The notes beneath the pieces are model-generated. The model did not search any database. It saw only the letters and a program-made list of their open reading frames with translations, and was not told the origin of the DNA. Below are positions 1-8,332 of a stretch of 33,362 bases of DNA, one piece after another. Made by a program: the position numbers and the translations under genes. Source of the stretch: Candidatus Omnitrophota bacterium (GTDB lineage Bacteria; Omnitrophota; Gorgyraeia; 2-01-FULL-45-10); NCBI GenBank assembly GCA_020057115.1, contig JAGVGJ010000021.1, positions 1 through 33,362 of the forward strand, written 5' to 3'. Within the stretch, counting starts at the first letter, position 1, and each line of letters starts with the position of its first letter.

Positions 1-73
1 AAGACAAAACACACAAGACGCAAGTACTACCTTGGAGTATAACCGTTCTTAAAACCATGATAAAATTCATTTT

Positions 74-103
74 TTGATTTTTGCAACGGTCTCAACTTAT
101 AAA
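74..103 (+). promoter_or_regulatory. Putative sigma70-type promoter of cutA
   Basis: TTGATT (74-79) and TATAAA (98-103) are separated by 18 nt. A start point 7-9 nt after the -10 box falls at about 110-112, on the cutA ATG itself, so the transcript may be leaderless. No Shine-Dalgarno sequence is visible before the ATG, which fits. The region is AT-rich, so a chance match is possible. Confidence 0.4.
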
Positions 104-111
104 AAATTCAT

Positions 112-432
112 ATGGCGACAGATCTTGTTATAATATTCGTTACGTGCGCCTCGCGAAAAGAGGCGGCCTCGATAGCCGATTCGCTTCTTAAAAAACGGCT
201 TATAGCGTGCGCGAGCATTGTCGCGGGCTTGGAATCCAGGTTCTGGTGGAAGGGCGGACTTGATAAGGCGAAGGAGTCTCTTGTGATCATGAAGACCGCC
301 CGGAAGAACTTTAAGGCGGTGGAGAAGGAAGTGAAGAGGCTTCACTCATACGAAGTTCCGGAGATAATAGCATCTCCGATAAGCCATGGCACCAAGGAAT
401 ATCTGGGATGGATAAGCGAAAGCGTAAGATGA
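112..432 (+). CDS. cutA: CutA1-like divalent-cation tolerance protein
   Basis: The product is 106 residues, the usual length for the CutA1 family: small trimeric, ferredoxin-fold cytoplasmic proteins. The family was linked to copper tolerance in E. coli, but its biochemical role is unsettled. Family features seen here are the opening beta strand (LVIIFVTCAS), the segment KKRLIACASIV, a Trp pair in the SRFWWKGG stretch, the KESLVIMKTAR strand, and the hallmark HSYEVPEIIASPI near residues 79-91. The ATG at 112 is the only sensible start. It lacks a Shine-Dalgarno sequence and sits directly behind a promoter-like pair. The gene is followed by 90 nt of non-coding sequence and then a tRNA gene, so it is probably a single-gene unit. 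The family assignment is secure; the physiological function is not. Confidence 0.93.
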   Translation: MATDLVIIFVTCASRKEAASIADSLLKKRLIACASIVAGLESRFWWKGGLDKAKESLVIMKTARKNFKAVEKEVKRLHSYEVPEIIASPISHGTKEYLGWISESVR

Positions 433-522
433 TGAGCAGGCACACTCTATCAGCTAGAGATTTATCTTGCAAAATCGGACGGTCTATTCCATTATATACC
501 ACGGTTGAAGTAATTTAATATT

Positions 523-598
523 GGGGCAGTAGCTCAGCTGGCAGAGCATCACGTTCGCAACGTGGGGGCCGCCGGTTCAACTCCGGTCTGCTCCACCA
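523..598 (+). tRNA. tRNA-Ala (anticodon CGC)
   Basis: A complete 76-nt cloverleaf can be drawn by hand. The acceptor stem GGGGCAG pairs with CTGCTCC (588-594), followed by discriminator A and an encoded CCA (596-598). The D stem is GCTC/GAGC. The anticodon stem is TCACG/CGTGG around loop TTCGCAA, giving anticodon CGC (codon GCG). The variable loop is 5 nt, and the T stem GCCGG/CCGGT encloses TTCAACT. The third acceptor pair is G3:U70, the main identity element for alanyl-tRNA synthetase, which agrees with the anticodon. The CCA end is genomically encoded. The next gene begins about 50 nt downstream, so tRNA and mRNA may share a transcript. Confidence 0.97.
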
Positions 599-648
599 AT
601 TTTTCGCATGGGCCGGGCATCTTACGGTCCATGCAAACCTACAAATTG

Positions 649-2148
649 ATGAAGAATTCCACCATCACATTGCTGTTCATCCTGCTGCTTGCCTCCATCG
701 CCTGCGCCGATGATATCAAAGACGCCGACCTTGCGGGTTCCTGGTATCCGGCATCCGGCGGCCAGTTAAAGTCTATGCTCCAGGGGTATCTCGATGCCGC
801 AGATCCCGAAAAGATAGAAGGCAGGATATTCGCTATCATATCTCCGCACGCAGGCTACCAGTATTCAGGACCTGTAGCCGCTTACGGTTTTAAGGAGGTC
901 CGGGGCCGCGGCATAAAGACCGTCATCCTTATAGGATTCAGTCACAAAAATCCATTTGACGGCATAGCGGTCTACAGTATCGGGATATTCAGGACGCCGC
1001 TAGGCGACGTCAAGGTTGATGCGGAGATTGCCAATGCCATCATAAGCAAGAACAAGAGGATCCTCTTTTATCCGGCGTTATTCAATGGCGAGAATTCGGT
1101 AGAGATGCAGGTGCCGTTCATACAGGCGGCGCTTCCCGGGACCATGATCGTGCCCATCGAATTCGGGACGCAGCATTACCAGGATGCCGTCATACTGGCG
1201 GATGCCCTGGCAGAGGTCCTTAAGGGCAGGGACGATTGCCTTATAGTGGCCTCGACAGACATGTCCCATTATCATGCCTACGATGAGGCGAATTCGATGG
1301 ATGCAAGGGCGATAGGCCTTATCGAGAAGATGAAGGTGAAAGATCTCTTTCAGGAGGCGGACTTGAGGATATGCGAGCTCTGCGGGATCATGCCTGTTAC
1401 CGCGACTATGCTTGCCGCAGAAAAATTGGGTTTTACTGATGTGAAGGTGCTGAAATACGCCAATTCCGGAGATACCGCCGGGACAAAAGACCAGGTGGTC
1501 GGGTATCTTAGCGCAGTCGTTTACAGGAAAGGCGTCTCGGAAGAGCCCGGCCGGGGCGCGGCGAAAACGGAGGGTACCGTGAAGAAAGACCAGAGGCTTT
1601 TGAACGACAAGCAGCAAAAGAGATTGCTTGAGATAGCAAGAGAATCCATCACAAGCTATGTAAGGGACGGCAAGAGAAAGAGTTTTACCGAAACCGACGC
1701 CGTCTTGAACAGTCCGATGGGCGCGTTCGTTACGCTGAAAGAAGGTGGAGAGCTCAGAGGATGTATCGGTAATATGGTGGGCCGCGGGCCGCTATATAAG
1801 ACGGTCGCGGATATGGCGATAGAAGCTGCTACCGGAGATCCCAGGTTCTCGACTCTTTCAAAGGGCGAAATAGATAAGATCGACATAGAGATATCGGTTC
1901 TATCGCCAATGAAGAAGGTGTATAATAATGATGAGATAAAGATACCCGGACATGGGGTCATGGTCAAGAGGGGTTTCGCGAGCGGAGTGTATCTGCCGCA
2001 GGTAGCTACAGAGACCGGGTGGACCAAAGAGGAGTTCATGTCGAGCCTTTGCGCCCACAAGGCGGGATTGGCGTCCGACGCGTGGAAAGACCCGGCAACC
2101 GAAATATATACATTTACCGCAGAAGTATTCGGAGAGAAAGGAGAGTAG
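649..2148 (+). CDS. Exported Memo (AmrB)-AMMECR1 (AmrA) fusion protein
   Basis: This 499-residue protein joins two parts of the AmmeMemoRadiSam set. Residues about 25-290 form a Memo/DUF52 domain. Three positions matching the metal/redox ligands of human MEMO1 are visible: His in SPHAGY, His in GFSHKNPF and Cys in LCGIMPV. Residues about 325-497 form an AMMECR1 domain with its signature LRGCIG near residue 369. The third usual partner, a radical SAM protein, is not in the window. The N-terminus (MKNSTITLLF, then a Leu-rich core ending ACA-DD) looks like a cleavable signal peptide, unexpected because Memo and AMMECR1 proteins are normally cytoplasmic. An in-frame ATG at 631 would add six residues. 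A longer start at 562 would lie inside the tRNA and is rejected. The lipoprotein gene follows after 2 nt. The biochemical role is unknown; the domain calls are strong. Confidence 0.9.
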   Translation: MKNSTITLLFILLLASIACADDIKDADLAGSWYPASGGQLKSMLQGYLDAADPEKIEGRIFAIISPHAGYQYSGPVAAYGFKEVRGRGIKTVILIGFSHKNPFDGIAVYSIGIFRTPLGDVKVDAEIANAIISKNKRILFYPALFNGENSVEMQVPFIQAALPGTMIVPIEFGTQHYQDAVILADALAEVLKGRDDCLIVASTDMSHYHAYDEANSMDARAIGLIEKMKVKDLFQEADLRICELCGIMPVTATMLAAEKLGFTDVKVLKYANSGDTAGTKDQVVGYLSAVVYRKGVSEEPGRGAAKTEGTVKKDQRLLNDKQQKRLLEIARESITSYVRDGKRKSFTETDAVLNSPMGAFVTLKEGGELRGCIGNMVGRGPLYKTVADMAIEAATGDPRFSTLSKGEIDKIDIEISVLSPMKKVYNNDEIKIPGHGVMVKRGFASGVYLPQVATETGWTKEEFMSSLCAHKAGLASDAWKDPATEIYTFTAEVFGEKGE

Positions 2149-2150
2149 TG

Positions 2151-3113
2151 ATGAGGAATAAAGGAATTATTATAGGTATGGCAGGGATCGTCGTAGTGGC
2201 TTTCGCGCTGGTATCGGGGTGCAATGCCCCGAAGGCGGATAAGGGCGCCAAAAAAGACAGCAAGCCTGTAGCCGGAGCGGCTGCCGTGAAGAAAGAGGAA
2301 CCCAAGAAGGTGATCAGCAAAGATATGGGCGGCCTGACGGTCAAGATAATCGATTCTAAAGGCAAGGATCTCCCCGTAAGAGTTCGCGCTTTCAAGTCAA
2401 GCGATGCTAGGTCGAGCATGTATTCAGCATCTTTCGGGTCTAACAGGATGCAGGAGCTTGCTCCCGGTTCTTATGACATCGAGATCGACACTGTGCCGCA
2501 GAAGATGTATAAGAATATAAACGTGCAAAAGGGCAAAGAGACCGTGGAGAGTTTGGGGTGCGCTACGGGAGCTCTTATCGTGAAAGCCATGGATTCGCAG
2601 AATAAGGAAGGGCGCTATTCGGTAAGGGTCTTTTATCCGGGCACCAATACAGTGGTAGCTGCCGGAGTTTGCGGCAGGCCGATGGAAATAATCGGGGGCA
2701 TGTATGATGTCGAAGTCGGCACTATGCCTAAACAGGTGAAGAAGGGCGCCGTCATAGAAACAGGCAAGGATATGCTCGTCAACTTTGCCATGAGCATGGG
2801 GTCCTTGATAGTAAAGACGACAGATGAAAACGGCAGCCAGATCAAGCTTAGCGCAAGGATCTCGAAGGCCGGTAACAATGAACCGCTCGTTTCAATAGCC
2901 ACTAACAGGGCGGTGGATCTTGTAGGCGGCTCATATATCGTGGAAGTCCTCTCAAAGGCGGGTCCTGTAAAGAAGGATGCAAATATTGCGGTCGGCGGGA
3001 CCACAACTCTGGATGTCATGATAGCTACCCCGGCGCCTGCGGCTCCGGTCGCAACAGTTGTCCCGGTCAAGGCGCCCGCAAAAGCGCCATCCAAGACGAA
3101 CGGGAAGAAGTAG
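2151..3113 (+). CDS. Lipoprotein with three tandem ~80-residue beta-type repeats
   Basis: The 320-residue product starts MRNKGIII, followed by a hydrophobic core and the lipobox VSGC, so it should be lipidated at Cys24 or so. The start at 2151 is supported by an AAAGGAGAG ribosome-binding site overlapping the upstream stop region. After a Lys/Ala-rich spacer there are three diverged copies of a unit beginning GGLTVKIID, GALIVKAMD and GSLIVKTTD. Each contains an x-GG/PGSYDIEI-like strand (APGSYDIEID, IGGMYDVEVG, VGGSYIVEVL), a pattern typical of small beta-sandwich domains such as carboxypeptidase-regulatory-like folds. That fold is an inference. The C-terminus is Pro/Ala/Val/Lys-rich, ending SKTNGKK. 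It is packed 2 nt behind the Memo-AMMECR1 gene, so the two may act together at the envelope. I do not recognise a specific family. Confidence 0.85.
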   Translation: MRNKGIIIGMAGIVVVAFALVSGCNAPKADKGAKKDSKPVAGAAAVKKEEPKKVISKDMGGLTVKIIDSKGKDLPVRVRAFKSSDARSSMYSASFGSNRMQELAPGSYDIEIDTVPQKMYKNINVQKGKETVESLGCATGALIVKAMDSQNKEGRYSVRVFYPGTNTVVAAGVCGRPMEIIGGMYDVEVGTMPKQVKKGAVIETGKDMLVNFAMSMGSLIVKTTDENGSQIKLSARISKAGNNEPLVSIATNRAVDLVGGSYIVEVLSKAGPVKKDANIAVGGTTTLDVMIATPAPAAPVATVVPVKAPAKAPSKTNGKK

Positions 3114-3123
3114 TCCGGCAAGC

Positions 3124-3855
3124 ATGAGCAGATTTTATGTGCCCAGGGAAGCCGTCGAAGGCGACAGGATAGTAATAACAGGCGATGAGGCGCATCACAT
3201 AAGGGACGTGATGCGCCTCAAAGCTCATTGCGATGTCGTGGCTTTCGACGGGACGGGCAATGAGTATGCGGGCGTCATAAGATCGATAGATCCCAGGTCC
3301 GTTGTCATAGATATAATCCGCAGGCAGATGCCGCAGGAGAAAGAGGCATTCGCCATAACCCTCATCCAGGCCATCCCGAAAAAAGATAAGATGGACTATA
3401 TAGTAGAAAAAGCCACCGAGCTCGGGGCGAGCCGCATCATCCCTGTCATGACCGAGAGGACGATAGTCGAGTGGGACAGAAAGAAGAAGGATGCTTCCGT
3501 GGAGCGGTGGAAGAGGATAAGCCTGGCAGCTTCCAAGCAATGCGGCAGGCTCGACATTCCGGAGATCCCGCCGGTCGCGGATTTTAAAGCGCTCGTGAGA
3601 AATAAGTCCGAATACGGCCTGTCTTTGATAGCGGCATTGACCGACCAGGCCGCAGGGCTCAGGAGATCTATCGCCGGATTCAAGAAGGGCAGCGTCGCCA
3701 TCGCCATCGGCCCGGAAGGCGACTTCACTCCAAAAGAGGTCGAGGCGGCGCGCTCGGCCGGATACAAGCCCGTCAGCCTTGGCCGCAGGGTGCTGAAGAG
3801 CGACACGGCAGGCCTCGCGGTCCTATCCATATTAAATTATGAGCTATCAGAATAA
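3124..3855 (+). CDS. rsmE: 16S rRNA (uracil-1498-N3)-methyltransferase RsmE
   Basis: The 243-residue product fits the RsmE family, which methylates N3 of U1498 in 16S rRNA using SAM. It has the N-terminal PUA-like domain with GDEAHHIRDVMRLK (residues about 20-33). It also has the C-terminal SPOUT/trefoil-knot motifs: AIGPEGDFTPKEVEAA, and LGRRVLKSDTAGLAVLSIL near the end. The start at 3124 (MSRFYVPRE) matches the usual family N-terminus. Longer starts run into the lipoprotein gene. It lies 10 nt downstream of the lipoprotein gene and 24 nt upstream of the mtaB-like gene, as part of the same directional cluster. In many bacteria rsmE sits near RNA-modification genes, as here. A perfect 13-bp inverted repeat lies inside the codons of the HHIRDVMR motif (see separate entry). 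Confidence 0.96.
   Translation: MSRFYVPREAVEGDRIVITGDEAHHIRDVMRLKAHCDVVAFDGTGNEYAGVIRSIDPRSVVIDIIRRQMPQEKEAFAITLIQAIPKKDKMDYIVEKATELGASRIIPVMTERTIVEWDRKKKDASVERWKRISLAASKQCGRLDIPEIPPVADFKALVRNKSEYGLSLIAALTDQAAGLRRSIAGFKKGSVAIAIGPEGDFTPKEVEAARSAGYKPVSLGRRVLKSDTAGLAVLSILNYELSE
3186..3220 (+). other. Perfect 13-bp hairpin inside rsmE codons
   Basis: TGAGGCGCATCAC (3186-3198) is followed by a 9-nt loop and its exact reverse complement (3208-3220). It begins about 60 nt after the rsmE ATG. No T-run follows, so it is not an intrinsic terminator. It could slow translation or stabilise the mRNA, or it could arise by chance from codons of the conserved DEAHHIRDVMRLK segment. Confidence 0.6.
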
Positions 3856-3879
3856 TTTTGCGCCTTCGCGGTGTTCCTT

Positions 3880-5169
3880 ATGAATAAGATATTTTATTTG
3901 AAGACCCTCGGCTGCAAGGTCAATCAGTACGAATCTCAGGCAATGCGGGAGGTCCTCCTCAAGAGAGGCTTTGAAGAATCTTCCGAAGAGGAGACGGCCG
4001 ACATATTTATCATAAACACCTGCACGGTCACCCACCAGGCTGATAAGGAAGCCCGTTACTGCATATCGCATTTCCACAAGTTAAACCCGAAAGCCAGGAT
4101 AGTAGTTACCGGATGTTATGCGGAGAATGACTCTGACGAGATACTCGCCCTTCCCGGGGTCTCCGATGTCATCAGCAATCTTTACAAAGCGCGCATTGCG
4201 GATATCCTGACAGGCGCCAAGATTACCGGCGAGAATTACAGGCTCAAAGTCACGGATTTCAAGGACCATGTCAAGGCGTTCGTCAAGATACAGGATGGCT
4301 GCGAGAACTTCTGTTCATATTGCAAGGTCCCTCTGATAAGGGGTGATCTCGACTCAAAGCCTGTCGAGGATATAATAGATGAAGTAAGGACCCTTGCGGC
4401 AAAGGGCTTTAAGGAGATAGTGCTGACAGGGATATGCCTTGGGGCGTGGGGGAAGGATATCGCAGGCGACAGGAAATTGGGCCTGGTCGATGTCCTGGAG
4501 AAGCTCGAAGGGCTCAAGGGCGATTTCAGGGTAAGGATAAGCTCGATCGAGCCGAAATATGTCGATGGCAAGCTCATAAAATTCATCGCCTCCAGCAAAA
4601 AGGTGTGCAGGCACCTGCACATACCGCTTCAGTCGGGCGATAACACGATACTCGAGAAGATGAACCGGCCTTATACGGCCCGGAGATATGTCTCGATAAT
4701 AGAGAAGGCAAAGGCCGGAATAAAGGGCGTGGCCATCACCACAGATGTATTGATAGGTTTTCCGGGGGAGACAGACAGAAATTTTAATAACACCATAAGC
4801 CTCATTAAGCGTATAATGCCGTTAAGGACCCACATATTTACATATAGCCCCAGGAAAGGCACCGTCGCTTATGGCATGGAAGGATGCGCGGCTAAAGGGA
4901 TCCTGAGAAAAAGGTATCTGAAGTTAAAGACGATAGCAACAAGCACGTCTTACATATATAGGAGCAAGTTCCTCAAGAAGAGGCTCAGCGTCCTGGCGGA
5001 GACCAAGAGGGACAAACTCACGGGCATGCTGACAGGATATTCGGATAATTATATTAAAGTCATGTTTGACGGCAACGACAGCCTGATGACCAAGCTCGTT
5101 CCCGTAGATGTCGATTACGTAAATCTCATGTATACGATAGGAAAGAGATGCAAGGCAAGAAAAAAGTAA
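3880..5169 (+). CDS. mtaB: tRNA t6A37 methylthiotransferase, MtaB-like (radical SAM)
   Basis: The 429-residue product belongs to the methylthiotransferase group of radical SAM enzymes (MiaB/RimO/MtaB). The N-terminal UPF0004 domain shows its three cluster-binding cysteines in LGCKVNQYES, INTCTVTH and VTGCYAE. The radical SAM motif CxxxCxxC is CENFCSYC (about residues 144-151). Typical downstream motifs follow: LTGICLG, RISSIEP, HLHIPLQSGDN and DVLIGFPGET. The LGCKVNQYES opening and NTCTVTHQAD spacing resemble MtaB, which converts t6A37 to ms2t6A37, more than MiaB or RimO. The C-terminus has a TRAM-like segment. The ATG at 3880 was preferred over an in-frame GTG three codons earlier. The 3' end overlaps the next gene by 22 nt, implying translational coupling. 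Sub-family assignment is less certain than family. Confidence 0.92.
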   Translation: MNKIFYLKTLGCKVNQYESQAMREVLLKRGFEESSEEETADIFIINTCTVTHQADKEARYCISHFHKLNPKARIVVTGCYAENDSDEILALPGVSDVISNLYKARIADILTGAKITGENYRLKVTDFKDHVKAFVKIQDGCENFCSYCKVPLIRGDLDSKPVEDIIDEVRTLAAKGFKEIVLTGICLGAWGKDIAGDRKLGLVDVLEKLEGLKGDFRVRISSIEPKYVDGKLIKFIASSKKVCRHLHIPLQSGDNTILEKMNRPYTARRYVSIIEKAKAGIKGVAITTDVLIGFPGETDRNFNNTISLIKRIMPLRTHIFTYSPRKGTVAYGMEGCAAKGILRKRYLKLKTIATSTSYIYRSKFLKKRLSVLAETKRDKLTGMLTGYSDNYIKVMFDGNDSLMTKLVPVDVDYVNLMYTIGKRCKARKK

Positions 5170-5924
5170 GCATAATAATAGCTGTCTACAACCAGCTTCC
5201 TTACACGAAGATGGCGGTAGATTCCATCCTGAACAATACGGATCCATCGCTTTATGAGTTCATAATAGTCGATAACGGCTCCCGGCCCGAGGTAAAGGCA
5301 TACTTTGATTCTCTGAAAGGCAGGGTCGAGATAATATATATAAGAAATGAAGGCAACGCAGGGCCTATCAAGGCAATAAACCAGGGCATAAGCGCTTCGA
5401 ATGCCGATTATGTCATGGCGATCCATAATGATGTCATTATAATGGATCCGGGTTGGCTTGATAAGATGCTCTCCGCGATGGATAAAGACCCGTCCATAGG
5501 CATGGCAGGCTTTGCAGGGCGAAAAGAGATATACAATACCGGCTGCGTTAATGAGGAGAGCCTGAAGCATAACCTCCAGAACGAGGACCTGAACCCTCCC
5601 ATGAAAGAGGATGTCGCCCGGGTCGCGGTCCTTGACGGCCTCTGTTTTATCATGAGCCGGGCGCTGATCGACAAGATAAAGGGCCTCGATGAGACATACG
5701 GATATATGCACTGTTATGATCTCGATATCTCGCTTGCCAGCATAGACGCTGGATTCAAGAACGTGGTCGTAAATGTCTCGGCCCTTCACATAGGTAACGG
5801 CGGGATGACGAGGAAACTCCGCGACTACAAAGACCTTGTCAAGGACGACTACGGCCTCCTGAAACGCAACTGCAAGATCCTCGCGAAGAAGTGGAAACGC
5901 CTTTTACCGTTAAAAATATATTGA
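5148..5924 (+). CDS. Family 2 glycosyltransferase (GT-A fold)
   Basis: The 258-residue product opens KVSIIIAVYNQLPYTKMAVDSILNN, the nucleotide-sugar-binding start of GT2 enzymes, followed by FIIVDNGS and a divalent-cation motif close to DxD in AIHNDVIIMDPGWL. Later motifs are VAVLDGLCFIMSRALIDKIKGLDE and YDLDISLA, which fit the acceptor/catalytic part of WcaE- or rhamnosyl-like GT2 proteins. No membrane segment is seen, so it should be a soluble or peripheral cytoplasmic enzyme building a surface glycan. Donor and acceptor cannot be read from sequence. The start lies inside the mtaB-like gene (22-nt overlap). Its stop codon overlaps the -35 box of the next promoter, so the gene closes the first transcription unit. 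Confidence 0.92.
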   Translation: MQGKKKVSIIIAVYNQLPYTKMAVDSILNNTDPSLYEFIIVDNGSRPEVKAYFDSLKGRVEIIYIRNEGNAGPIKAINQGISASNADYVMAIHNDVIIMDPGWLDKMLSAMDKDPSIGMAGFAGRKEIYNTGCVNEESLKHNLQNEDLNPPMKEDVARVAVLDGLCFIMSRALIDKIKGLDETYGYMHCYDLDISLASIDAGFKNVVVNVSALHIGNGGMTRKLRDYKDLVKDDYGLLKRNCKILAKKWKRLLPLKIY

Positions 5925-5948
5925 CAAAATCTTGTTTGTCGCTAAAAT
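5921..5948 (+). promoter_or_regulatory. Sigma70-type promoter of the fab/etf operon
   Basis: A consensus -35 box TTGACA (5921-5926) and a -10 box TAAAAT (5943-5948) are 16 nt apart. The expected start near 5955 leaves a leader of about 35 nt with AAGAAAGGA ahead of the fabG ATG. The -35 box overlaps the TGA stop of the glycosyltransferase gene. Five genes in the same direction follow without another clear promoter. Confidence 0.75.
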
Positions 5949-5988
5949 ATGCTGAAAGTTTGAGCAGGGCCTAATAAGAAAGGATCCC

Positions 5989-6729
5989 ATGCAGCTAAAG
6001 GACAGAGTCGCGATAGTAACAGGCGGCGCCAGGGGGATAGGCAGGGATATAGCTCTCCTCTTTGCGAAGGAAGGCTCCAACATCGCTTTGTGCGACGTAA
6101 ACGCCGAAGCGCTTGCCTCTACCGCTAAGGAAATAGAGGCTTTAGGCCGAAAAGTCATGACGGGCGTCGTAGATGTAACAAAAGCTGACCAGGTAGATTC
6201 TTTCATCCAAAAAACGCTTGACAATTTTAGCAAAATCGATATACTTGTAAACAATGCAGGCATTACCAGGGACGGTTTGCTGGTCAGGATGTCTGAAAAT
6301 GACTGGGACCTGGTGCTTGATATAAACCTCAAAGGCGCGTTCAACTGCACTAAAGCCGTTTCCCGTATCATGATGAAGCAGCGCGATGGCAGGATAGTCA
6401 ATATGGCTTCCATCATAGGCATAATGGGTAATGCAGGGCAGGCAAATTACGCGGCATCCAAGGGCGGACTGATAGCATTTACAAAGACAGTAGCCAAGGA
6501 GCTCGCGTCAAGGAACGTGAGGGCCAACGCCATAGCGCCTGGATTCATCCAGACGGACATGACGGCTAAGCTCTCCGAAGAAGTAAAGAGCGAGATGTTG
6601 AAGCATATTCCGCTGGGCAAGCTTGGAATGCCTCAGGATGTTGCAAGACTCGCGCTATTTTTAGCAGGCGACGATTCGGCCTATATAACCGGACAGGTCA
6701 TCCAGGTTGATGGCGGAATGGTGATGTAG
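5989..6729 (+). CDS. fabG: 3-oxoacyl-[acyl-carrier-protein] reductase
   Basis: The 246-residue short-chain dehydrogenase has every FabG landmark. These are the Rossmann glycine motif TGGARGIG (residues 11-18), [13 protein letters not shown] (the NNAG motif with the FabG-typical extension), catalytic Ser in ASIIGIMGN, the YxxxK pair in ANYAASKGG, and [16 protein letters not shown]. The C-terminus, [14 protein letters not shown], is the classical FabG ending. It reduces 3-oxoacyl-ACP with NADPH in fatty acid elongation. The neighbours acpP and fabF confirm the pathway. A purine-rich site (AGAAAGGATCCC) precedes the ATG. It is the first gene after a good promoter. Confidence 0.96.
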   Translation: MQLKDRVAIVTGGARGIGRDIALLFAKEGSNIALCDVNAEALASTAKEIEALGRKVMTGVVDVTKADQVDSFIQKTLDNFSKIDILVNNAGITRDGLLVRMSENDWDLVLDINLKGAFNCTKAVSRIMMKQRDGRIVNMASIIGIMGNAGQANYAASKGGLIAFTKTVAKELASRNVRANAIAPGFIQTDMTAKLSEEVKSEMLKHIPLGKLGMPQDVARLALFLAGDDSAYITGQVIQVDGGMVM

Positions 6730-6764
6730 GTAAAGAGATTATCGTATAAACAAAGGAGGAAGCA

Positions 6765-7004
6765 ATGGCAGTTTCTCAGGATAAGGTGAAGCAGATAATA
6801 GCGGACCAGCTTGGCGTGAAGAAGGAAGAAGTCACGGACAATGCGAAGTTCGTCGATGATTTAGGGGCCGATTCTCTTGATACGGTAGAGCTCGTAATGG
6901 CGCTTGAAGAGGAGTTTGGCGTAGAGATACCGGACGAAGATGCCGAGAAGCTCTCCACGGTAGGAGATGCTCTTAGATATATAGAAGAGAAGTCCGGAAA
7001 GTAA
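6765..7004 (+). CDS. acpP: Acyl carrier protein
   Basis: This is a 79-residue acidic protein with the 4'-phosphopantetheine attachment motif [12 protein letters not shown]; the modified serine is Ser37. The family end pattern [18 protein letters not shown] is present. A strong ribosome-binding site (AAAGGAGGAAGCA) fits the high expression normal for ACP. It lies 35 nt after fabG and 11 nt before fabF, the classic fabG-acpP-fabF order. It carries the growing acyl chain for FabG and FabF. Confidence 0.98.
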   Translation: MAVSQDKVKQIIADQLGVKKEEVTDNAKFVDDLGADSLDTVELVMALEEEFGVEIPDEDAEKLSTVGDALRYIEEKSGK

Positions 7005-7015
7005 GATTTAGATAA

Positions 7016-8272
7016 ATGCATAACAAAAGACGCGTTGTCGTGACGGGTCTGGGCACAGTATCGCCCATCGGCTCGACAATCGATAAATTTTGGAATTCTC
7101 TTCTGGAAGGCAAGAGCGGCGTAGAGCCGCTTAAGGCTTTCGACCCCACGTATTTCACGGCTAAGATAGCCGCTGAAGTCAAGGATTTCGACCCCTCACC
7201 ATACTTGAACCCTAAGGAAGTCCGTAGAATGGACCGTTTTGTCCAGTTTGCGGTCGTTGCGGCAAAGATGGCTGTGGCAGACGCCAAGCTCGACCTTGAC
7301 AAGACCGACAGGAACAGGATCGGCGTTTTGATAGGTTCCGGCATAGGTGGCCTGCATACGGTTGAGGCAGAGCATGAACAGTATCTTAAGCTAGGTCCCG
7401 AGAAGGGCCCGAGCAGGATATCTCCGTTCCTGATCCCGATGCTAATAGTCAACATGGCATCAGGCCAGACATCCATAACTTTAGGCCTCAAAGGTCCGAA
7501 TACAGCGGTTGCTACGGCTTGCGCCACCGGGAATCATTCCATAGGAGACGCTTTCAAAGTGATACAGCGTGGCGACGCCGATGGCATGATATGCGGCGGT
7601 TCGGAAGCTGCCATAACTAAGATGGGTTTCGGAGGTTTCTGCGCGCTAAAAGCCCTTTCCACCCGCAATGACGAGCCCCACAGGGCCTCGAGGCCGTTCG
7701 ATAAGAACAGGGACGGATTTGTCATTGGCGAGGGCGCGGGCGTTGTAGTATTGGAAGAGCTTGAGCATGCCATCAAGAGGAATGCCCATATCTATTGCGA
7801 GCTTATAGGTTACGGCATGAGCGGCGATGCATACCACATGACAGCCCCTGACCCGGAAGCGGACGGCGCCATAAGGTGCATGATAGCATCCATAAAAGAT
7901 GCCGGCATAAAACCCGAAGAGATCGATTACATAAACGCGCACGGCACATCTACCTTATATAATGACAAGATCGAGACTCTTGCGATAAAGAAAGTGCTCG
8001 GGGACCACGCGAAGAAGGTCGCGGTAAGCTCGACCAAATCCGTCATGGGGCATATGTTGGGCGCGGCCGGCGGGGCGGAATTAATAGCATGCGCCCTTGC
8101 GATAAAGCACGGGATAATACCCCCGACGATCAATTACGAAACGCCTGATCCCGAATGCGACCTGGACTATGTTCCGAACAAGCCGAGGGCTGCCAAACTC
8201 AATATCTGCATGTCAAATTCTCTCGGTTTCGGCGGGCACAATGCCACGCTTATCGTGAAGAAACTTAAATGA
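7016..8272 (+). CDS. fabF: Beta-ketoacyl-ACP synthase II
   Basis: The 418-residue thiolase-fold enzyme has the Cys-His-His catalytic set of FabF/FabB: Cys169 in [10 protein letters not shown], His309 in NAHGTST and His346 in [13 protein letters not shown]. The opening [16 protein letters not shown] and the ending [17 protein letters not shown] are typical of FabF. It condenses malonyl-ACP with acyl-ACP, releasing CO2. Length and order behind acpP match FabF rather than FabB. There is no strong Shine-Dalgarno sequence in the 11-nt gap after acpP, so translational coupling is likely. The gene is intact and full length. Confidence 0.97.
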   Translation: MHNKRRVVVTGLGTVSPIGSTIDKFWNSLLEGKSGVEPLKAFDPTYFTAKIAAEVKDFDPSPYLNPKEVRRMDRFVQFAVVAAKMAVADAKLDLDKTDRNRIGVLIGSGIGGLHTVEAEHEQYLKLGPEKGPSRISPFLIPMLIVNMASGQTSITLGLKGPNTAVATACATGNHSIGDAFKVIQRGDADGMICGGSEAAITKMGFGGFCALKALSTRNDEPHRASRPFDKNRDGFVIGEGAGVVVLEELEHAIKRNAHIYCELIGYGMSGDAYHMTAPDPEADGAIRCMIASIKDAGIKPEEIDYINAHGTSTLYNDKIETLAIKKVLGDHAKKVAVSSTKSVMGHMLGAAGGAELIACALAIKHGIIPPTINYETPDPECDLDYVPNKPRAAKLNICMSNSLGFGGHNATLIVKKLK

Positions 8273-8332
8273 GAATCCTTCCGTAAATACCGTATTCATA
8301 CCCAGTAATTGAGACAAAAAAGGAGCGAAAAT

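Noticed and set aside
467-498. Promoter-like TTGCAA and TATATA ahead of the tRNA
   Set aside because: The spacing is 20 nt, too long for a confident call, and no better pair was found.
523-598. Reading the anticodon as GCA (Cys)
   Set aside because: It would break the conserved U33 and the 7-nt loop. CGC with a G3:U70 pair gives a consistent tRNA-Ala.
562-648. Longer start for the Memo-AMMECR1 gene
   Set aside because: It would begin inside the tRNA-Ala gene and add a non-homologous stretch before the signal peptide.
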